This document shows positions 16,853 through 25,345 of a stretch of DNA of 61,308 nucleotides, piece after piece. The DNA lies in NCBI GenBank assembly GCA_009773645.1, contig WSYB01000022.1, positions 55,792-117,099 of the forward strand, in the 5' to 3' direction. The translations under genes and the position numbers were made by a program. The notes below the pieces were generated by a model. It had not been told where the DNA came from and ran no database searches. It saw nothing but the letters and a program-made list of their open reading frames with translations. Position 1 is the stretch's first letter; each line of letters starts with the position of its first letter. The stretch comes from Geobacteraceae bacterium (GTDB taxonomy: Bacteria > Desulfobacterota > Desulfuromonadia > Geobacterales > Geobacteraceae).

Positions 16853-18049
16853 TCACAGCTCCGGCCACTCGCCGCCATCGATGACCACCGTCGGCAGTCC
16901 CATCACCGAGAGTATTTCCAGAAACGGCTCCGGATCGAACTGCTCCATGTTGAAGACCCCTTCGCCCCGCCATTTGCCGGTGAGCATCATGATGCCACCC
17001 ACCACCGCCGGCACGCCGGTAGTGTAGCTGATGGCCTGGGACTGGACCTCCCGGTAGCACTCTTCGTGGTCGCAGATGTTGTAGATGTAGACCTGCTTCC
17101 GCTTGCCGTCCTTGACCCCCCTGGCAACCACGCCGATGCAGGTCTTTCCCTTGGTCAGGGGCCCCAGGCTCCCCGGATCGGGGAGGAGCGCCTTGAGGAA
17201 CTGGATCGGCACGATCTTCTGCCCCTGGAACTCCACCTCGTCGATGCGGGTCATCCCCACGTTCTGCAGCACCTCCAGGTGCTTCAGGTAGTTGTCCGAG
17301 AAGGTCATCCAGAACTGCGCCTTCTTGATGGTGGGGATGTGCTTTACCAGCGACTCCATCTCCTCATGGTAGAGGCGATAGATGTTCATCGGCCCGATCC
17401 CCTCGGGGAAGTCGAAGACCCGCTTGGTGGCCAAGGCCGGGCTCTCGACAAAGGTGCCGTTCTCCCAGTGGCGGCAGGTGGCTGTCACCTCGCGGATGTT
17501 TATCTCCGGATTGAAGTTGGTGGCGAAAGGCTGGCCGTGGGAACCGGCGTTGGCGTCGATGATGTCGATCTCCTCGATCACGTCCAGGTACTTCTTCGCC
17601 GCCAGGGCGGTATAGACGTTGGTCACGCCGGGGTCGAAGCCGGAGCCGAGAAGGGCCATGATCCCGGCCTGTTTGAAGCGCTCCTGGTAGGCCCACTGCC
17701 AGGAGTACTCGAACTTGGCGGTGTCGAGGGGTTCGTAGTTGGCGGTGTCGAGGTAGTCGACCCCGGTCTCCAGGCAGGCATCCATGATGTGCAGGTCCTG
17801 GTACGGCAGGGCGACGTTGATCACCAGTTTGGGCTGCACCTGTTTGATCAGCGCCACCAGTTCGGGGACGTTGTCGGCATCGACCCGGGCAGTCTTGATG
17901 CTCCCCCCCAGCTGCGCGGCGATGGCGTCGCACTTGCTCTTGGTGCGCGAAGCGAGGGTGATCTCGGAAAAGATATCGCGCCGCTGGGCGCATTTGTGGG
18001 CGACGACCTGGCCAACGCCGCCGGCACCGATTATCAGCACTTTGCTCAT
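16853..18049 (-). CDS. Carboxynorspermidine/carboxyspermidine dehydrogenase (saccharopine dehydrogenase-like)
   Basis: A 398-residue NADPH enzyme that condenses putrescine or diaminopropane with aspartate semialdehyde to form carboxyspermidine or carboxynorspermidine. The N-terminal Rossmann motif KVLIIGAGGVGQVVAHKCAQ, the VINVALPYQDLHIMDACLETG segment and GSGFDPGVTNVYTALAAKK are characteristic of this group rather than of lysine-pathway saccharopine dehydrogenases. Its position just before nspC supports the polyamine assignment. A palindromic repeat separates it from the regulator gene upstream. Confidence 0.93.
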   Translation of the reverse strand: MSKVLIIGAGGVGQVVAHKCAQRRDIFSEITLASRTKSKCDAIAAQLGGSIKTARVDADNVPELVALIKQVQPKLVINVALPYQDLHIMDACLETGVDYLDTANYEPLDTAKFEYSWQWAYQERFKQAGIMALLGSGFDPGVTNVYTALAAKKYLDVIEEIDIIDANAGSHGQPFATNFNPEINIREVTATCRHWENGTFVESPALATKRVFDFPEGIGPMNIYRLYHEEMESLVKHIPTIKKAQFWMTFSDNYLKHLEVLQNVGMTRIDEVEFQGQKIVPIQFLKALLPDPGSLGPLTKGKTCIGVVARGVKDGKRKQVYIYNICDHEECYREVQSQAISYTTGVPAVVGGIMMLTGKWRGEGVFNMEQFDPEPFLEILSVMGLPTVVIDGGEWPEL

Positions 18050-18077
18050 GAACGATCTCCTTCTTTATATGCTGCGC

Positions 18078-18111
18078 ACCGTAGGGGCGACGCATGCCTC
18101 GCCCCTACGGT
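18078..18111. repeat. GTAGGGGCG palindrome between the regulator and the dehydrogenase gene
   Basis: ACCGTAGGGGCGA and TCGCCCCTACGGT form perfect 13-base arms around CGCATGCC. It is the simplest member of the TGTAGGGGC-type family also seen inside fdhD. It may weaken or stabilise the polycistronic message at this point. Confidence 0.8.
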
Positions 18112-18120
18112 ACAACCGAA

Positions 18121-18690
18121 TCAATAGTAGAAGGTGGGCGGCGTCACCACCCATAGAATACGTGCCGCCCCTTTGCCGATATTCTTCACAGAATGCTTCT
18201 TGTCAGAGGAAAAATAGAAGCATTCATCCTTCTTCACCGTGTAGAGCCGGTCATCAAGTCGGAGTTGAACCTTGCCCAACAGAACAAAGCCGAATTCCTC
18301 CCCATCGTGAAACGGCTGCTCGTCCATTTCCTCTCCGGGCTCAAGCGTTACGAGCACCGGGTCCATTTCCCGGTTCTGCGCCCCCGGCACGAGGAGTTCG
18401 ACCCGAATCTTCTCGTCATCGTCGGTGGCCTGAACGCGGGCATCCTTGCCGTAGACTATATCCTCATCGGAGGTCTCGCTGAAAAACTCCTGCATGCTGA
18501 CGCCGAACACGTCGAGGATATCCTTCAACGTTGCTATGGATGGCGACGTGGTGTCGTTTTCCAGCTGGGATATGAACCCCTTGGTAAGGTCTGCGCGGCT
18601 TGCCAACTCTTCCTGGGTAAGGGAGTTGATCATTCTGAGCCGTTTCAATCGCTCACCGATCTTCAAGCAATCCTCCGGGTTTAGAGACAC
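18121..18690 (-). CDS. XRE-family regulator with C-terminal cupin domain
   Basis: A 189-residue regulator. Residues 8-65 form a helix-turn-helix (IGERLKRLRMINSLTQEELA, then GFISQLENDTTSPSIATL). Residues about 110-185 form a small cupin (GEEMDEQPFHDGEEFGFVLLG, then KKHSVKNIG) that would bind a small ligand. PuuR-like members of this class sense polyamines, and the gene leads the polyamine operon, so spermidine or putrescine is a likely ligand (inference). The start is GTG 18690. The upstream region carries three 17-base palindromes, so self-regulation is likely. Confidence 0.9.
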   Translation of the reverse strand: MSLNPEDCLKIGERLKRLRMINSLTQEELASRADLTKGFISQLENDTTSPSIATLKDILDVFGVSMQEFFSETSDEDIVYGKDARVQATDDDEKIRVELLVPGAQNREMDPVLVTLEPGEEMDEQPFHDGEEFGFVLLGKVQLRLDDRLYTVKKDECFYFSSDKKHSVKNIGKGAARILWVVTPPTFYY

Positions 18691-18718
18691 AACGCCGTAT
18701 TTAAGAATCTGAGGTTGT

Positions 18719-18816
18719 GTTTAGTAATGGTAAACTTTTTGTTTGAATGCTAGTTTAGCATTTCTAAACTTTTTGTCAAGAGACTGGTTTAGCATTTGTA
18801 AACTTTCTGTTTAAAC
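18719..18816. promoter_or_regulatory. Triple palindromic operator between the XRE-cupin gene and proC
   Basis: Three 17-base inverted repeats lie at 18719-18735 (GTTTAGTAATGGTAAAC), 18753-18769 (GTTTAGCATTTCTAAAC) and 18787-18803 (GTTTAGCATTTGTAAAC). They are spaced exactly 34 bases apart. A compact GTTTAAAC follows at 18809. All have GTTTA/TAAAC arms. This is the expected location for autoregulation by the adjacent XRE-cupin protein. Confidence 0.78.
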
Positions 18817-18942
18817 CCCTGCAAACAAGGTGTGGTTTATAATACACTTGCTTTCCTGTGTCAATAATTTTTTGCCCCACGGAACATTTTTGGGAAACCG
18901 GCTCCCGACTGGAATTTGCCCGCAACAAATGTATGAATTTTA

Positions 18943-18970
18943 TTGACTTTCGAGCAGAGATAACTATAAA
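18943..18970 (+). promoter_or_regulatory. Sigma-70 type promoter of proC
   Basis: TTGACT and TATAAA are separated by 16 bases. They lie upstream of a well-placed ribosome site (GGAAGGAG) and the proC ATG at 19007. Confidence 0.6.
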
Positions 18971-19006
18971 AGAAATACCGAAACAGACACCGGAAGGAGA
19001 GCATCA

Positions 19007-19819
19007 ATGCTTACAGATAAGAAGATCGGCTTCATCGGCGGGGGAAACATGGCGGAGGCCCTGATAAGAGGGCTGTTGACGGGAGGGGTTCCGGCAGCCG
19101 ACGTGACCGTCGCAGAACCTTTGACGGAGCGGCGGGAGTTCCTGGCCGACCGCTACGGGGTCCAAGTCACTGCGGACAACAACGCCGTTGTCGCCGGTTG
19201 CGATGTCATAATCCTGGCCGTTAAGCCTCAGATCTCCGGTCAGGTTCTGAAAGTGATCGGCGGCACCCTCTCAGCGGAAAAGCCGCTCATCTCCATCATG
19301 GCGGGAATAACGACGGAAACCATCGAGGCAGCGTTTCCGGGAGCCGTGCGGGTGGTGCGGGTCATGCCCAACACGCCGGCGCTGGTGATGGAAGCCGCCT
19401 CCGCAGTCGCCCCCGGTGCGCATGCGACGTCGGAGGATATCTCCCTTACTCGCCGTATCTTTGAACTGGTGGGAAAGGCCTATCTGGTGGAAGAGAAACT
19501 CCTGGACGCTGTGACCGGGCTCTCCGGCAGCGGGCCGGCTTATGTCCTGACCTTCATCGAGGCCCTCTCCGACGCCGGGGTGAAGAACGGCCTCCCCCGC
19601 GACATCGCTACCGGTCTTGCCGCACAGACGGTCTTCGGCACGGCGAAACTGCTCCTCGCAACCCATGAGCACCCGGCTCTGCTCCGGGACAAGGTGACCT
19701 CCCCCGGCGGCACTACCATCGCCGGGCTCCACGCCCTGGAACAGGTAGGGTTCCGCGGCACGGTCATCGACGCGGTGGATGCCGCCACCGCCCGGTCGAA
19801 AGAGCTTGGGACAAAGTAA
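19007..19819 (+). CDS. proC: Pyrroline-5-carboxylate reductase
   Basis: This enzyme catalyses the last step of proline synthesis, NAD(P)H-dependent reduction of pyrroline-5-carboxylate. The 270-residue protein has the N-terminal Rossmann motif IGFIGGGNMAEALIRG, the segment VVRVMPNTPALVMEAASA and the C-terminal signature LSGSGPAYVLTFIEALSDAG followed by VTSPGGTTIAGLHALE. These are the family's conserved cofactor and substrate blocks. GGAAGGAG lies ten bases before the ATG. It is divergent from the polyamine operon, so the operator array lies between the two. Confidence 0.96.
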   Translation: MLTDKKIGFIGGGNMAEALIRGLLTGGVPAADVTVAEPLTERREFLADRYGVQVTADNNAVVAGCDVIILAVKPQISGQVLKVIGGTLSAEKPLISIMAGITTETIEAAFPGAVRVVRVMPNTPALVMEAASAVAPGAHATSEDISLTRRIFELVGKAYLVEEKLLDAVTGLSGSGPAYVLTFIEALSDAGVKNGLPRDIATGLAAQTVFGTAKLLLATHEHPALLRDKVTSPGGTTIAGLHALEQVGFRGTVIDAVDAATARSKELGTK

Positions 19820-20086
19820 TCGCCCGCTGGTTTTCACCTCAGGCCAAGAGATGCTTGAGGGGGCGAGTAAACCTCTCTCTACGGCTACCCCCCTGACATC
19901 CGGAGTCTAACCTACCCACCGCTGCCCACCCTGACCCCGCTGCTCATCCCTCACATTGACCGTATTCAAGCACGTGTCCTCCTTTTGGTTTAGAAAAAAA
20001 TTTACTTTTTTGCATAGATAGACTTGCCAAGCCAGAATAAATGTGTAAAATGCACATTTATAGAATTCATTTATTTCGGAACGACT

Positions 20087-21010
20087 ATGGTGCCACCTCT
20101 CACAACCACAACGACGCAGGCAGACGCCGCGGACATCACACGGCCGGAAGAAGTGCTGATGGGGACGCTGAGCCGCCTGTTGGCCCCCCTGGCGCGCCTT
20201 TGCCTGGCGAACGGCGTGACGTTCGCGGCAGTCGAAGATATTTTGAAACGGGCCTTCGTTCAAGAGGCGGACTCACTCCAACCCGGCTCACCCAGCCACG
20301 GCACGGTGAGCCGTATCAGTACCGCAACCGGCATCAGCCGCCGTGAGGTAACGCGCCTGACCAGATCCGACGCACCGGCACAGTCGACCAAATCACCGCT
20401 GGCCACCGAGGTGTTCGCCCGATGGACAACAGACCCTGCATTTCGGGATCAGAACGGCGCGCCGTGTGCGCTCAAGCGGCAGGGCCCCGCGCCGAGCTTT
20501 GACACGCTCGCCCAGTCGATCACCCGTGATGTCCATCCGCGCAGCATGCTCAAGGAGCTTGTCCGGCTGGGCCTTGCGCACCATGATGAAGAGAGCGACA
20601 GCGTGAGCTTGGTACGCGGCGATTTCGTACCGTGCGGCGATTCACGGCAAATGTTCGGCTTGCTGGGCGACAATGTCGGCGACCATCTGGATGGCGCCGT
20701 GGCCAACGTTCTGAGCGATGGCCGCCGACACTTCGAGCAGGCCGTCTTTGCCGATGAGCTGTCCGCCGAGTCGGTCGATACATTGCGCCCGCTGGTTACG
20801 GCACACTGGCAGGCGCTTCGTGATGCCATGGTGCCCGCAATCACGGCGCTCATCGAGGCCGATGCCCTCGCCGGGCGCAGGCAGGACCAGCGCGTGCGTA
20901 TCGGGCTTTACACCTTTACCGAATCCACGCCGGATACCGAGGCCCCAGCCACCGAATCCACGGCGCGCCACAGCCGGAAATCCACGAAACGGAAGGAGTG
21001 CCCCACATGA
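20087..21010 (+). CDS. DUF6502 family protein
   Basis: A 307-residue soluble protein of a family with no known function. It has a helical N-terminal region (LSRLLAPLARLCLANGVTFA, then VEDILKRAF) and a winged-helix-like segment (HGTVSRISTATGISRREVTR). A central block follows (VFARWTTDPAFRDQNGAPC), and the C-terminus is polar and low in complexity. The HTH-like segment suggests a DNA-binding or regulatory role, but this is inference. ATG 20087 is preferred over the open frame from 20024 because GGA precedes it and the family begins near there. It overlaps the serpin gene by four bases (ATGA), so the two are coupled. Confidence 0.75.
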   Translation: MVPPLTTTTTQADAADITRPEEVLMGTLSRLLAPLARLCLANGVTFAAVEDILKRAFVQEADSLQPGSPSHGTVSRISTATGISRREVTRLTRSDAPAQSTKSPLATEVFARWTTDPAFRDQNGAPCALKRQGPAPSFDTLAQSITRDVHPRSMLKELVRLGLAHHDEESDSVSLVRGDFVPCGDSRQMFGLLGDNVGDHLDGAVANVLSDGRRHFEQAVFADELSAESVDTLRPLVTAHWQALRDAMVPAITALIEADALAGRRQDQRVRIGLYTFTESTPDTEAPATESTARHSRKSTKRKECPT

Positions 21011-22329
21011 ACAACTCCTCTTCACCTCAAGGTTGGTATTTTTCGCGAGTAATTGCGGCGATTATTGTTGGTGCCGCCATCATCACGGGATGTGGCGGTG
21101 GTGTCGGCACAGGGGGGACGGGGAGCTTCAGCGTTGCCAAGTCCAACCTTGCCCGTGACACGAGTCCGCAGGTCACCGATGCGGATCTCGCAGCAGTGAC
21201 TGACGGAACCGCGGAATTTGCCCTGAAGGTTTTTCCACTGCTCGACACGAACCCAGGCGATAACACTTTCTTCTCCCCTTACAGCATCAGCCAGGCATTT
21301 GCGCTGCTGGCGCCCGGGGCCCGCGGGACGACCCTGAGCCAGATCGAGCAGACGATCTCCTTTCCCCTGCCGCAGGATCGATTCAATCCGGCGTTCAACA
21401 AGCTCAATCTTAACCTTGCCGGTAAAACCACGGGGACTGTTCTCCAAAACGGCCTGCAGACGCCAAAGCTAAATAATGCCAACGCAGTGTGGGGGCAACA
21501 GGGATTTTCCATCCTGCCGGCTTACCTGGACCCCCTTGCGGTCAATTACGGCGCCGGTCTCAACCTCGTTGACTTTATGAGCGCCCCAGAGACTGCACGG
21601 CAAACCATCAACAAATGGGTGGAGGATCAGACAAACAACAGGATTCAGAATCTGATCCCACCGGATGGTGTGACCTCAGATACCCGCCTTGTTCTGACAA
21701 ACGCCATGTGGTTCAAGGCGAACTGGGCTTCGCAGTTCCCGAAAACCGGCACGGCGAACGGCTCTTTTACCAACCGTGACGGTTCGTCGTCATCAGTTCC
21801 GTTCATGAGTCAGGTATTCACTGCGCCGTATGCGCAGGTGGCCGGATGCCAGGCCGTTGACATCCCCTATGCCGGAGGGGAACTGTCGATGCTGGTGATC
21901 ATGCCCACCCCCGGTAGCTTCGACGCATTTCTCTCCACGCTCTCCCCGACCGTGATTGGTGATATAACCAGCCATCTGGCCCATACGGGCATGGATTTTT
22001 CAATGCCGAAATATACCTTCACCAGAGAATCACCCATGGGGGCAATCCTGCAATCCCTCGGCATGACCGATGCCTTCGCCCCGGGCCGGGCCGATTTCTC
22101 AGGAATTGACGGCAACCGCGACCTCTTCGTCGCGGCTGTTTTCCATAAGGCTTTTATCGCTGTGGACGAAGAGGGAACGGAGGCCGCCGCCGCGACGGCA
22201 ATTAACGTTGGCGTTACGGCGGCTCCTTCCGCCAATCAGACAGTAAAAATCGATCATCCCTTCCTCTTCCTGATCCGCGACCGCCAGACCGGCCTGATCC
22301 TCTTCATGGGGAAGGTGGTCACCTTGTAG
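21007..22329 (+). CDS. Serpin family serine protease inhibitor, lipoprotein
   Basis: A bacterial serpin of 440 residues with a lipobox (VGAAIITGC) and a Gly-rich spacer, so probably anchored in a membrane and facing the periplasm or surface. Serpin blocks include NTFFSPYSISQAFALLAPGA, LVLTNAMWFKANWASQF, and FHKAFIAVDEEGTEAAAATA, with KIDHPFLFLIRDRQTGLILF near the end. The hinge EEGTEAAAAT keeps small residues at P12-P9, the hallmark of inhibitory serpins that trap proteases. By register with alpha-1-antitrypsin the P1 residue would be Thr or its neighbour Val, pointing to an elastase-like target (inference). ATG 21007 overlaps the upstream stop and has GGAAGGAG. Confidence 0.93.
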   Translation: MNNSSSPQGWYFSRVIAAIIVGAAIITGCGGGVGTGGTGSFSVAKSNLARDTSPQVTDADLAAVTDGTAEFALKVFPLLDTNPGDNTFFSPYSISQAFALLAPGARGTTLSQIEQTISFPLPQDRFNPAFNKLNLNLAGKTTGTVLQNGLQTPKLNNANAVWGQQGFSILPAYLDPLAVNYGAGLNLVDFMSAPETARQTINKWVEDQTNNRIQNLIPPDGVTSDTRLVLTNAMWFKANWASQFPKTGTANGSFTNRDGSSSSVPFMSQVFTAPYAQVAGCQAVDIPYAGGELSMLVIMPTPGSFDAFLSTLSPTVIGDITSHLAHTGMDFSMPKYTFTRESPMGAILQSLGMTDAFAPGRADFSGIDGNRDLFVAAVFHKAFIAVDEEGTEAAAATAINVGVTAAPSANQTVKIDHPFLFLIRDRQTGLILFMGKVVTL

Positions 22330-22388
22330 AAATAGTCGTGCAACAAACCGGAAGGAAGCGTTCAACGAGGAACCTCAAGGAGGAAACC

Positions 22389-24911
22389 ATGGAAACCAAG
22401 CGAAGAAACTTTTCTCAGTCGATTGTTTGCTTGTGTGCATTCCTTCTCTTAACCCTTGCCGGGTGCAGCGGAGGGGGGGGCTCCGCGCAGGACCCCGGTC
22501 TGAAGACCGGCATTTTCGTGGATAGCCCCGTGGATGGGCTGGAATACAGGGCGCTCTCCCCGTCGGGCGAGGTCTTGAGGACCGGCGTCACCGAGGGGGG
22601 TGGCACGTTTCTGTACAAGGATGGAGAGATCGTCTCGTTTCATATCGGTGACATCACACTGGGAGAGACGTTCGCAAATGCGCAGATCACCCCGGTGGAC
22701 CTTGTGCCCGGCGCGTTCAACGAAACGAGCTACAAGGTCGCCAATATCGCCCGTCTTCTCCAGTCGCTGGACCACGACGGCCAGCCTGGGAACGGCATCA
22801 CCATTTCGGAACAGGTACGCGGCGGTTGCCGGGGGAAAACCCTGCACATGATTCTCGATTCCGCGGATTCCGTGGAGAAGAGTCTTGAGGGGGTGATGCA
22901 GGACCTGAGCAGCCGCGGGCTCTTTCCGGAATCGGGTGCCCGCACCCTGCGCACCAGCGAGCAGGCCCAGGCCCATATGCGGGAGACCCTGGCTAAGCGC
23001 GATAACGAGGTGAGGCGCGGCGCACTGGCGACCTTCCGCGACCGGCAGGAGCTGGAGACCTATTTCAGGGAACAGTTCGCCTCCCGTCTGATACCCGGCA
23101 CCGTTTACGGAGAAAATGAAAAAGGGGGTAGTACAACGATTGCCACGGCAGCACCCGCTGCTTCCGGCTCTTCCGCCGATAGCCCGGTCTTTTCGACCAC
23201 CAACCTGCAGGAGGCAGGGGTGGACGAATCCGACCTGGTCAAAAACGACGGGCAGTACCTGTATGTGGCGGGAAGCCGCAAGGTGACCATATCGAAGATA
23301 TATCCGGCGGATGGCATGCAGGTGACCGGCAGTGTCGACGTGAAAGGGACTGTGAATTCCCTCTACCTGTACAAGCAGACCCTGGTTGTCCTGTACGGGC
23401 CGGATGGAAGCCCGCAAGCCTCTTCCCCATCCGCGATGCCGGTGGTGGTCGGGTATCCCTGGTGGATTCCGGCGAAGGCCAGGACCGGCGTGCTGATGGT
23501 GAACGTGTCGGACCCCTCCCGGCCGGAAAAGGTCCTGGAATTCGTTGCCGACGGGTATCAGGTTTCATCCCGGATCACGGGAGGGAGACTGCATCTGGTC
23601 CAGCAGTACCTTCCCGAGCTGCCTGTCGTTATCAACCGCTGGTACGACGGAACGGAAGCGGACCAAAAAAAGGTCGTCGAGTCCAACCGCAAGACCGTTG
23701 CCGCTTTGACCATCAAGGATTTTATCCCTTCCTACACCATCTATGATGCAACGGGACAGGCAACCAAGAGCGGCAACCTCATCGAGCCGGAAAACTTCTA
23801 CCGGCCTCTGGAGCCGGCAGGCGGTAGCATTGTCGCGATTACGACCTTCCAGCTCGACGACCCCTCCCCGGCGTTCACCTCGATGGGAATGGTGGCCGAT
23901 GCCGGGACGGTGTACGCCTCTCCCCGCTCTCTTTACCTCGCCGCCACCCGTTGGGGCGTGACGCAGGGTTCACCGCAGGGATTCGAGGAGACGCTGATCC
24001 ACAAGTTCGACCTGAGCGGAGAGAAGGTGACCGCCGACGGCAGCGCAACGGTCAAGGGGCGGCCGCTCAACCAGTTCTCCCTGGGGGAATACGACGGCGT
24101 GCTGCGGATTGCCACTACCACCGAACCATGGTGGGGTACCAATCCCGACAGCGCCAATCATGTATACTGCCTGCGGGCCAAGGACGGCGCCCTCGAAGTA
24201 ATCGGAAAGCTCGAAAACCTTGCCGTCACTGAGCGGATATACGCGGCGCGTTTCATCGGCCCGCGCGGGTTCCTGGTGACCTTCAAGAAGATAGACCCCC
24301 TCTACACGCTCGACCTCTCCGACCCCACCGGCCCGAAGGTGGCCGGAGAATTGAAGGTGCCGGGATATTCCGAGTACCTACATCTGCTGGACGCGAACCA
24401 TCTCCTGGCCGTGGGCAAGGACGCGAAGCAGGATACTCCGGATTCGCCGTTCGCCTGGTACCAGGGGATGCAGTTGTCGATCTTCGACATCAGCGACTTC
24501 TCGAATCCCAAGCTCCTGCACAAACAGCTCATCGGCGTCCGCGGGACCGACTCCGAGGCCCTCAGCAATCCCAAGGCGTTTACCTTCCTCCCGGAAAAGA
24601 ATCTGCTCGCGTTTCCGGTAACCGTCGCTGAGTTCACGAACGGAGCGCCGCAGGCACTGTCCGACTACGGAAATGTCGTCTTCAACGGCCTCTATGTCTA
24701 TCGGGCAACCCCAGAGCAGGGATTCGAGTTCCTCGGTAAGATTGCTACCGGCTCACAAAACAACTTTACCAATTGGCTGTTGATCAACCAGAAACAAGAC
24801 TGGACCAGGGGGGTATTCATCGACCGGAATGTGTATGCGGTGCAGCAGAACTCCGTCATTTCGGCGAGTACGGAAAACATGGGCGCGCCGGGCTTTTCGC
24901 TCGGATGGTAA
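22389..24911 (+). CDS. Beta-propeller domain lipoprotein
   Basis: A large exported protein of 840 residues. It starts with a lipoprotein signal (LCAFLLLTLAGCSGGGG). The next 100 residues match the repeat-like adhesin segment type IFVDSPVDGLEYRALSPSGE. A helical linker (RRGALATFRDRQELETYFRE) leads to a secreted beta-propeller domain (PF09826-like) from about residue 260: STTNLQEAGVDESDLVKNDG, YLYVAGSRKVTISKIYP, then several sheet-forming repeats up to the end. Function of this family is unknown. AAGGAGG precedes the ATG at 22389. It follows the serpin by 59 bases and precedes a strong terminator, so the two probably form one operon. Confidence 0.88.
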   Translation: METKRRNFSQSIVCLCAFLLLTLAGCSGGGGSAQDPGLKTGIFVDSPVDGLEYRALSPSGEVLRTGVTEGGGTFLYKDGEIVSFHIGDITLGETFANAQITPVDLVPGAFNETSYKVANIARLLQSLDHDGQPGNGITISEQVRGGCRGKTLHMILDSADSVEKSLEGVMQDLSSRGLFPESGARTLRTSEQAQAHMRETLAKRDNEVRRGALATFRDRQELETYFREQFASRLIPGTVYGENEKGGSTTIATAAPAASGSSADSPVFSTTNLQEAGVDESDLVKNDGQYLYVAGSRKVTISKIYPADGMQVTGSVDVKGTVNSLYLYKQTLVVLYGPDGSPQASSPSAMPVVVGYPWWIPAKARTGVLMVNVSDPSRPEKVLEFVADGYQVSSRITGGRLHLVQQYLPELPVVINRWYDGTEADQKKVVESNRKTVAALTIKDFIPSYTIYDATGQATKSGNLIEPENFYRPLEPAGGSIVAITTFQLDDPSPAFTSMGMVADAGTVYASPRSLYLAATRWGVTQGSPQGFEETLIHKFDLSGEKVTADGSATVKGRPLNQFSLGEYDGVLRIATTTEPWWGTNPDSANHVYCLRAKDGALEVIGKLENLAVTERIYAARFIGPRGFLVTFKKIDPLYTLDLSDPTGPKVAGELKVPGYSEYLHLLDANHLLAVGKDAKQDTPDSPFAWYQGMQLSIFDISDFSNPKLLHKQLIGVRGTDSEALSNPKAFTFLPEKNLLAFPVTVAEFTNGAPQALSDYGNVVFNGLYVYRATPEQGFEFLGKIATGSQNNFTNWLLINQKQDWTRGVFIDRNVYAVQQNSVISASTENMGAPGFSLGW

Positions 24912-25034
24912 CACAAAGGCAGGAAAAATGGCTTACCATGCTGCGCATCACATGTGCACATCGTGGTCAAGCAGTGCTCGATCCCCCGGCGCCCATGAGC
25001 GCATCGACCGGATAAGTACGACGAGATCAAAATA

Positions 25035-25067
25035 AAAAGGCGGGGGTCGCATCCACCGCCTTTTTTT
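25035..25067. terminator. Bidirectional rho-independent terminator
   Basis: AAAAAGGCGGGGGTCGCATC is followed by CACCGCC and seven T residues. The stem GGCGG/CCGCC has A/T tracts on both sides. It can serve the beta-propeller gene on the plus strand and the small cysteine-rich gene on the minus strand. Confidence 0.8.
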
Positions 25068-25095
25068 CGCGTCCGGCATTTCCTGGTACTTAACG

Positions 25096-25281
25096 TCAGC
25101 CGGATGTATCAGACCCGTCTTTCCCGCCGCAGTTCAATGCCTCATAAAGCGCTATCTGCTCTGCCAGTGAGAGCTTCTTTCTGCCCGCACACCCTAGACA
25201 CAGACGACAACGGTCGTCGCTACACCATTGGCAGAATGTACAGTCCGGGCATGGGTGCTTTTTCTCCCCCTCACTCCTCAC
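25096..25281 (-). CDS. Small cysteine-rich protein with seven regularly spaced cysteines
   Basis: A frame of about 61 residues with the motif CPDCTFCQWC-SDDR-CRLCLGC, that is three C-x2 steps, a x4 gap and two more C-x2 steps. The spacing suggests a metal or Fe-S site. The C-terminal half (LSLAEQIALYEALNCGG) looks helical. I recognise no named family. The 5' end runs into the heptamer repeat, so the start is unclear: GTG codons recur in the repeat, each close to GAGGAG. It lies downstream of the polysaccharide deacetylase gene on the same strand and ends just before a terminator. Confidence 0.55.
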   Translation of the reverse strand: MRSEGEKKHPCPDCTFCQWCSDDRCRLCLGCAGRKKLSLAEQIALYEALNCGGKDGSDTSG

Positions 25282-25344
25282 TCCTCACTCCTCACTCCTC
25301 ACTCCTCACTCCTCACTCCTCACTCCTCACTCCTCACTCCTCAC
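25270..25344. repeat. Heptanucleotide tandem repeat (CTCACTC), about 10.7 copies
   Basis: The seven-base unit CTCACTC is repeated without interruption for about 75 bases. On the minus strand it reads AGTGAGG/GAGGAGTG, so every unit offers a Shine-Dalgarno-like GAGG and a GTG. It begins one base after the deacetylase stop codon (25346) and runs into the cysteine-rich reading frame. Confidence 0.9.
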
Positions 25345-25345
25345 G

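Noticed and set aside
25270-25344. CRISPR array
   Set aside because: It is a spacer-less seven-base tandem repeat; no cas genes are present.
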